The position numbers were made by a program, and so were the translations under genes. Shown piece by piece: positions 60,901 through 64,000 of a DNA stretch of 64,000 nucleotides. The notes below the pieces were generated by a model. The model was not told the origin of the DNA and ran no database searches. It saw nothing but the letters and a program-made list of their open reading frames with translations. Within the stretch, counting starts at the first letter, position 1; the number at the start of each line of letters is the position of its first letter. The stretch is from Planococcus citri. Lineage: Eukaryota; Arthropoda; Insecta; Hemiptera; Pseudococcidae. The stretch is from positions 68,361,350 through 68,425,349 of the forward strand of contig NC_088680.1 of assembly GCF_950023065.1 (NCBI RefSeq). Reading direction: 5' to 3'.

Positions 60901-63900
60901 GCCCTCAAAAACCTAAATTCCAATATCCATATTGCATTTTTCAGAATTTTGGACCTCAATCCTTTATCAAAAGGGGGCCAAATTTTGGTTTTTGGGTCAA
61001 CCTGGTCATAAAATCAGAATCAGCCCCCTCAAAAAACCTGTACTTCAATACACATATTACGTTTCTCGTGATTTTGGGCACCAGCACCCTTCTAAGGCTC
61101 GAGGGGGGGGAGTTCAATTTTGGTTTTGGGATCAAACTGACATCAGAATTAGAATCAGGGCCCTCGAAAACCTAAATTGCAACACCCATATTGCATTTTT
61201 CAGAATTTTGGACCTCAAGCCCCCATAAAAAGGGTCTCAAGATTAGTTTTTGAGTCAACCTGCTCACAAAATCAAAATCAGCTCCCTCAAAAACGTGCAT
61301 TTTGATTACATTTTTCACAATTTTGGGCCCCAGCTATTTTTTGCAGAAGACTCGAGGAGAAGGGGTTCAATTTTGATTTTGGGATCAAACTGATATCAGA
61401 ATTAGAATCAGGGCCATAGAAAACCTAAATTTCAATACCCATATTGCATTTTTCAGAATTTTGGACCTCAAGCCTTCATCAAAAGAGGTCTCAATTTTGA
61501 TTTTTGAGCCAACCTGCTCACAAAATCAGAATCAGCTCGCTCAAAAACGTGCATTTCGATTGCATGTTTTCACTATTTTGGGCCCCAGCTACATATTTTT
61601 TTAGAAGGCTCGAGGAGAAGGGGTTCAATTTTGATTTTGGGATCAAACTGATATCAGAATTTGAATCAGGACTCCCAAAAACCTAAATTTCTGTACTCCT
61701 ATTGCATTTTTCAGAATTCTGGCCCCTAAGCCCTCATCAAGGGGGCTCAATTTTGAATTTAGGGTCAACCTGGGTCACAGAATCAGAATCAGCTCCCTCA
61801 AAACCCTGTATCTCGATACCCTCGTTGTGTTTTTCATTTCTTCAAGGCCCAAGTTCTCTACGAGGATGCCCAATTTTGAGTTTAGGGTCAAATTAATTTC
61901 AAAATTGGAAAAAGTGCTCTTGATGTTGATTCTTGAAAACCGATATTTCGAGAGTCTCTACTTTGGAAATTTCATCGAATGGTAATTCTTACGTAATTAC
62001 AGTCCAATTTCGAAACTCGAGCTTTCAATTGAAAACTTCAGATGTCAACTCGAGTCATGATTTTTTTTTTGGTCGATTTGATATGGAAAAATAGCTCGTC
62101 TAGATAGGTAAGTGCCTACCTTTCTCAAATACGACATAAGTTTCGGAGCAGCATCAGCGATATATCTGCTGTGATAAGCGATATTGGACACTTTAACTTC
62201 TCGGGCGAAAATACCCTTTTCTTGAAGCGATGTAACGAATTTCTTAACAGATTCCGAAGGACCAGATACCGTACAGCTTTCTGGACCATTATGGCAAGCA
62301 ATATCGATATCCGAAGGTACCAAATGTCTCGCAGTATCGTATCCCACACCTGGTAACAAAATCCACATCTGTTTCAAAAATGATCTAACAAAAAATACTA
62401 CCTACAGTTTTTTATGGACGTACCAATCGAAGCCATAGATCCGTGAATAAATTCAGTCTCCAGGGAAGCTAAACCTCTATAGTAAGCGGCCAGGATCATT
62501 TGTTCGGCTGTAAAGCATTCGTCAGCGTAGGCACAACCTAATTCTCCTACAGAGTGTCCAATAATACCGTCTGGTTTTAATCCAATAGCTCTCAGTAGAT
62601 CGACAAGAGCGATCTAGAAAGAAAAATCCAAGTTCAATTATAAAAACTTATCACACATTTTATTTGAGGATAAAATATTGAAAAAAATTAATAAGTAGGT
62701 ACCTGGATGGCGGCAATACCGACGAAAGAATTTAAAATATTGTCGAAAGTCTTAGGATCATTATTGGTGATGATTCGGATCAAATCGACTCCTTTCGGTT
62801 TCAGTGTTTGGTGACTTTTTTGGACGGATTCGGCGAAAACTGGGATTTTCATGAGATCTTTGCCCATTCCAGGCCATTGGGAACCCATTCCAGCGAAAAC
62901 GAACCAAATTGGTCTTCTTTCTCCGGGGAAATACTGAAGAAAAAATGACACAAGGTTGAGAATTTTTTTTTTTAATACAAGGCGATTAATATGTATAACG
63001 ACTTGAGTACACACTTCGATATGTCTGACTGGTTCAGGTTGGCTTTCTTTCTTTAAAATTGTATATCCACGGTAAATATGGCCGGGGATATCTTCGCTGT
63101 GAACTTCGTGAAGCAGTCTAACGAATTCTGCATCCAATGTTCTGTTTTCTAACTGTTAAAAAATGTATCAAATTATCAATAGTTGCCTATACTGATCTCC
63201 TTATCGAGAAACTGGACCAATTGGACCATCTTTTTAATTTTTATCACCACAAAATGGACTTACATCGGTTAAAATGACATCAACGGCTTCTTCGGTACGA
63301 CCAGAAGTGCATACCAAACGTGGTAAATCATCCAAAGGCGTGCCATTATCGACCTTATTTTTTGGATTCGAACTTAACAAAACGTGGCAATTGGCACCAC
63401 CGAATCCGAAACTGTTAACTCCGGCTAATCCTCCTTCCCAAGGAGTTGGTTCAGTTACGACCTAAAAATGAGAAAAATTTCGAATAAGGTACATTTTTGT
63501 GGAAAAATTGAAATTTGGTTTACCAAAAATTGTCATATTTACGGTAATTTTTCCTGTATGGAAAGCTTCGATATCGGAACGAAGTGTTTTCAAGTTGATA
63601 TTAGGTGGAATCATTCCAAGTTCGAAGGCGAGTACGACTTTGGTCACACTGCATAAACCGGATCCAGGTTCTGAGTGACCGATATTCGATTTAACCGAGC
63701 CGATTTTCAGGGGAGTGGTACGTCCTGGGCAGAATACCTGTTCTAAAGCATTGACTTCTTCGGGATCACCGACCTAGAGCAGAAAAAAATAATTAATCAA
63801 TGAAGAAATACAGATAAAAAGAGATAATCGAAGATTGTACTCGAATTTTTCTCAAAAAAAGTAACTTTAATAGACCAAAAAATAAGGAAGAAGTGACCAA

Positions 63901-64000
63901 AAAATTTTTAATGTAAACAAAAAGAAACTAGGTAACGAAAACCTCACTAGCAGCTTTCTTCAAAAAACATGATATGAGGAAATATGCCTTCATCGCCTTA
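36662..64000 (-). CDS. FASN: type I fatty acid synthase, 3' three quarters of gene
   Basis: About thirty exons, joined in consistent phases, encode the multifunctional cytosolic enzyme that builds long-chain fatty acids from malonyl-CoA with NADPH. The order is the animal one: KS (end only), MAT, DH, pseudo-methyltransferase, ER, KR, ACP, TE. The gene runs off the right edge, so the start and the KS cysteine are not seen. Catalytic residues checked and present are KS Lys and His, MAT Ser and His, DH His and Asp-x-x-x-Gln, the ER glycine loop, KR Ser/Tyr, ACP Ser, and TE Ser/Asp/His. Introns are mostly 50-150 bp, but five are 2.6-4.8 kb and packed with repeats and transposons. In wax-making or scale-forming insects such a gene may also feed hydrocarbon and wax synthesis; that is inference. 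Confidence 0.95.
38826..39885. mobile_element. about 1-kb insertion within the retrotransposon, unresolved
   Basis: The reverse transcriptase reading stops after the KLGKLTI block (39886) and its next conserved piece starts near 38817. The sequence between is therefore an insertion. It contains several direct and inverted copies of gttgatgtcgattacaagat and gtagatacttctgtagatc (39100-39350), and a tRNA-like segment. Possible ends gatgagat and atctcatc are too short to trust. Confidence 0.5.
39481..39551 (+). repeat. tRNA-derived sequence, probable SINE head
   Basis: tggtcaagtggttagag matches an A box and gggttcaatccc matches a B box of tRNA genes. They are about 40 bp apart, and a T8 run (a polymerase III stop) follows at once. 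The acceptor arms do not pair well, so it is not a normal tRNA gene. It is best seen as a SINE head or tRNA pseudogene, nested in the insertion at 38826-39885. Confidence 0.5.
40178..41183. mobile_element. 1006-bp hAT-like non-autonomous element with 8-bp target duplication
   Basis: The ends are tatagacactggacctg on the left and its exact reverse complement on the right. A second matched stretch, cggagtaagacaacca, follows inside after a 9-bp length difference. The flanks acttaata (40170-40177) and acttaata (41184-41191) form a perfect 8-bp duplication, as in hAT elements. Removing the element and one flank copy restores the reverse transcriptase frame of the host retrotransposon. The inside is rich in gctctggctc-type simple repeat (40380-40600, 40790-41000) and has no transposase. 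Confidence 0.9.
40996..41111. repeat. perfect 41-bp inverted repeat inside the hAT-like element
   Basis: Arms 40996-41036 and 41071-41111 are exact reverse complements around a 34-nt spacer. The arm includes ctcccgctgagtgctcttgg. A third, partial direct copy of the arm lies at about 40264-40297. Perfect arms inside an otherwise sloppy element suggest recent gene conversion or recent insertion. Confidence 0.9.
43008..43211 (-). CDS. FASN: FASN: acyl carrier protein domain
   Basis: One 204-nt exon holds most of the carrier domain: LHSTLAELGMDSMMGVEIKQ, then FLTPQDIRGLTFAKLYE. The Ser of GMDSMM is the phosphopantetheine attachment site. The exon joins in phase 1 on both sides. Confidence 0.93.
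43305..47687 (-). CDS. FASN: FASN: ketoreductase domain
   Basis: Exons are 47440-47687, 43544-43868 and 43305-43460. The first has GGLGGFGLELADWLV, the NADPH loop, and LVLTSRKGISTGYQA. The second has FSSVSCGRGNAGQTNYGMSN, giving the Ser and Tyr of the active site, with a Lys upstream in SAGPKALATYY. The 3.6-kb intron 43869-47439 is almost entirely tandem repeat. Confidence 0.93.
44240..47320. repeat. tandem array, about 130-bp unit, in FASN intron
   Basis: Units carry gtgtcatgcgacctatcaaa, then gttgaaatttcgcgagaaa, then ttttgagcattttgaaaaat. From about 45238 to 47060 they are regular, with successive spacings of about 124-133 bp and at least 14 copies. Toward both ends the units decay. The array fills the intron between two ketoreductase exons (43869-47439). 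Confidence 0.85.
45366..46141. repeat. higher-order duplication of three units (about 388 bp)
   Basis: Within the array the three-unit block 45366-45753, with spacings 124, 132 and 132, is followed directly by a nearly identical block 45754-46141. Marker variants such as cgagaaacccaaatatttca and gatccttaaaatcggatt occur once per block. This is a recent duplication by unequal exchange. Confidence 0.8.
47778..49227 (-). CDS. FASN: FASN: enoyl reductase domain
   Basis: Exons are 49101-49227, 48821-48997, 48566-48745, 48281-48479, 48009-48189 and 47778-47923. Key blocks are YYAPLNFRDIMLATGKL, LEEAATVPVVYGT, ILIHAGSGGVGQAAI (the NADPH loop), RDTSFEQMVMRETNGKGVD, VLNSLAEEKLQASVRCLG, FMEIGKFDL, and YMAAGKHIGKV. 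The domain is complete with no gaps. It reduces the trans-2-enoyl intermediate. Confidence 0.93.
49780..51360. repeat. short-period T-rich array
   Basis: Irregular units of about 30-45 bp close to gatttttagtgattttaatg and ttttcaacaattttt recur throughout. The composition is T-rich on the plus strand, so it would be A-rich in the transcript. Confidence 0.6.
51385..51860. repeat. about 130-bp tandem repeat with an inverted first half-unit
   Basis: Three direct units carry cgtgttcagcg, ccaaaaacatac, ggggaggtgctggggg and atcaaaaatct (about 51530, 51670 and 51800). The first 50 bp (51385-51434) is the reverse complement of 51634-51684 with about two mismatches. The whole can fold back on itself. 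Confidence 0.75.
52162..52333. repeat. dispersed repeat, copy B, ending in a MITE terminus
   Basis: tcgagacaatgtgaaaataa through ccaaactgattgcgggtttc matches copy A at 22625-22762. It is followed at 52307-52333 by ttggtcgaattgacatggaa and tgaccct, the right terminus of the MITE family at 33099-33595. The left terminus was not found, so the copy is truncated or recombined. Confidence 0.65.
53197..54463 (-). CDS. FASN: FASN: pseudo-methyltransferase and structural core
   Basis: Exons are 54296-54463, 54076-54219, 53837-53986, 53521-53723 and 53197-53436. They encode the non-catalytic part between DH and ER: a degenerate methyltransferase-like stretch (ADIVVLANNEHAL, LKDGGFILTREN), the structural half of the ketoreductase, and the start of ER (YKNGTWGTYRHLLLE, VNTLVRGDLTTLRWIEGP). 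No S-adenosylmethionine motif is intact, as expected for animal synthases. Confidence 0.88.
54538..59110 (-). CDS. FASN: FASN: dehydratase domain
   Basis: Exons are 58849-59110, 58647-58755, 54958-55218 and 54538-54869. The first hot-dog fold carries LSGHVVDGRNLYPATGYL with the catalytic His. The second carries RGYNYKGLFRG and FMDNMLQMQIL, whose Asp-x-x-x-Gln is the partner site. The 3.4-kb intron 55219-58646 separates the two folds and contains foldback element 2. Confidence 0.92.
55977..58115. mobile_element. foldback-type element 2 with tandem-repeat arms
   Basis: The ends are tacttatgacacaaaagtag at the left and the near reverse complement ending cttttgtgtcatactgta at the right. Long inverted outer blocks follow (ggctttta, gagctagcgagatgaatg, cggcgttgagtag, gtttggtca). 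The arms are 124/132-bp repeats with tgaaaccggttcat, and orientation flips at about 57315. The centre is the reverse complement of the centre of element 1 (35720-35770). There is no transposase frame. It lies in the intron that splits the dehydratase domain of fatty acid synthase. Confidence 0.87.
59201..63152 (-). CDS. FASN: FASN: linker and malonyl/acetyl transferase domain
   Basis: Exons are 63015-63152, 62703-62933, 62424-62613, 62120-62349 and 59201-59505. Visible motifs are FVFAGMGSQWPGMGKDL, GHSVGELGCAYADE with the acyl-carrying Ser, YYRGLAS with the carboxylate-binding Arg, and SNIAYHSRYI with the catalytic His. The last exon, EIAPHGLLQAILKRSL, completes the domain. The intron 59506-62119 between the last two exons holds a tandem array. 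Phases close across all joints. Confidence 0.92.
60150..61920. repeat. tandem array, about 260-bp dimeric unit, in FASN intron
   Basis: The cagaattttggacctcaagc anchor recurs near 60681, 60942, 61201, 61451 and 61712, giving spacings of about 250-261 bp. Each unit has two related halves, one with gggatcaaactgatatcaga and one with gggtcaacctggtcataaaa. The open frames over it read the repeat only. It fills the intron between MAT exons. Confidence 0.8.
63264..63773 (-). CDS. FASN: FASN: ketoacyl synthase domain, C-terminal exons
   Basis: Exon 63543-63773 (77 codons) encodes VGDPEEVNALEQ, then IGSVKSNIGHSEPGSG with the catalytic Lys and His of the condensing site. Exon 63264-63461 (66 codons) encodes VNSFGFGGANCHVLL, the Gly-rich loop and closing strand of the KS fold. 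Both exons are phase 0. The nucleophile Cys lies in earlier exons beyond 64000. Confidence 0.93.
63774..64000. other. FASN intron reaching the right edge
   Basis: Upstream of the acceptor at 63774-63775 the minus strand shows an AT-rich intron with no recognisable KS exon up to the window edge. The next upstream exon must lie beyond 64000. Confidence 0.6.

Noticed and set aside
60404..61896. Run of plus-strand frames with recurring FWFWDQTDIRIRIRALK-type peptides
   Set aside because: The repetition follows the 260-bp tandem array in an intron of a minus-strand gene. Repeat peptide, not a protein.
62171..63656. Plus-strand frames over the right-hand end (62171-62356, 63274-63465, 63468-63656)
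   Set aside because: They are shadows of the minus-strand fatty acid synthase exons.

Overview
The window is eukaryotic nuclear DNA, almost certainly from an insect. It is very AT-rich, its genes are cut into many short exons with GT/AG borders, and its intergenic DNA is full of decayed repeats. The frequent TAGGTACCTA-type words and the style of the genes suggest a sternorrhynchan hemipteran (aphid, scale insect or mealybug); that placement is a weak inference. I found no rRNA, CRISPR array or bacterial operon.

Four multi-exon genes can be reconstructed with matching splice phases. From left to right they are: (1) an ERMP1-like M28-family membrane peptidase gene, minus strand, exons between 10112 and 15496, incomplete at both ends; (2) a bleomycin-hydrolase-like (C1B) gene, minus strand, 18619-28621, seven exons, 451 residues; (3) a Polo-like kinase gene, plus strand, 29320-31807, head to head with gene 2; (4) the 3' three quarters of a type I fatty acid synthase gene, minus strand, 36662 to beyond 64000. 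The synthase shows the end of KS, then MAT, DH, pseudo-ME, ER, KR, ACP and TE in the standard order.

The fatty acid synthase looks fully functional, with every catalytic residue I could check in place. Its three neighbours each lack residues their enzymes need. The M28 copy has lost the Glu-Glu pair and the last zinc-binding His. The C1B copy keeps its Cys but ends in a new acidic repeat tail instead of the half that carries His and Asn. The Polo kinase lacks the activation-loop Thr and the GTP-x-Y motif, has a reading-frame mismatch at one splice junction, and shows no start codon. A run of three adjacent pseudoenzymes or dying paralogues is the main biological lead.

Mobile and repeated DNA is rich and layered. 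There are two related foldback-type elements (about 34.1-36.1 kb and 56.0-58.1 kb) whose long inverted arms are made of 124/132-bp tandem repeats. A 961-bp element at 25857-26817 has clean termini and a 5-bp target duplication. A 1006-bp hAT-like element at 40178-41183 has an 8-bp target duplication, carries a perfect 41-bp hairpin, and sits inside a broken non-LTR retrotransposon within a fatty acid synthase intron. A 222-bp MITE lies at 17365-17586. A 497-bp MITE at 33099-33595 is flanked by 180-bp direct repeats. Large tandem arrays with about 130/260-bp periods fill other introns (44.2-47.3 kb and 60.2-61.9 kb). The first 10 kb holds no confident gene, only repeats and one decayed coding fragment near 2.2-2.6 kb.
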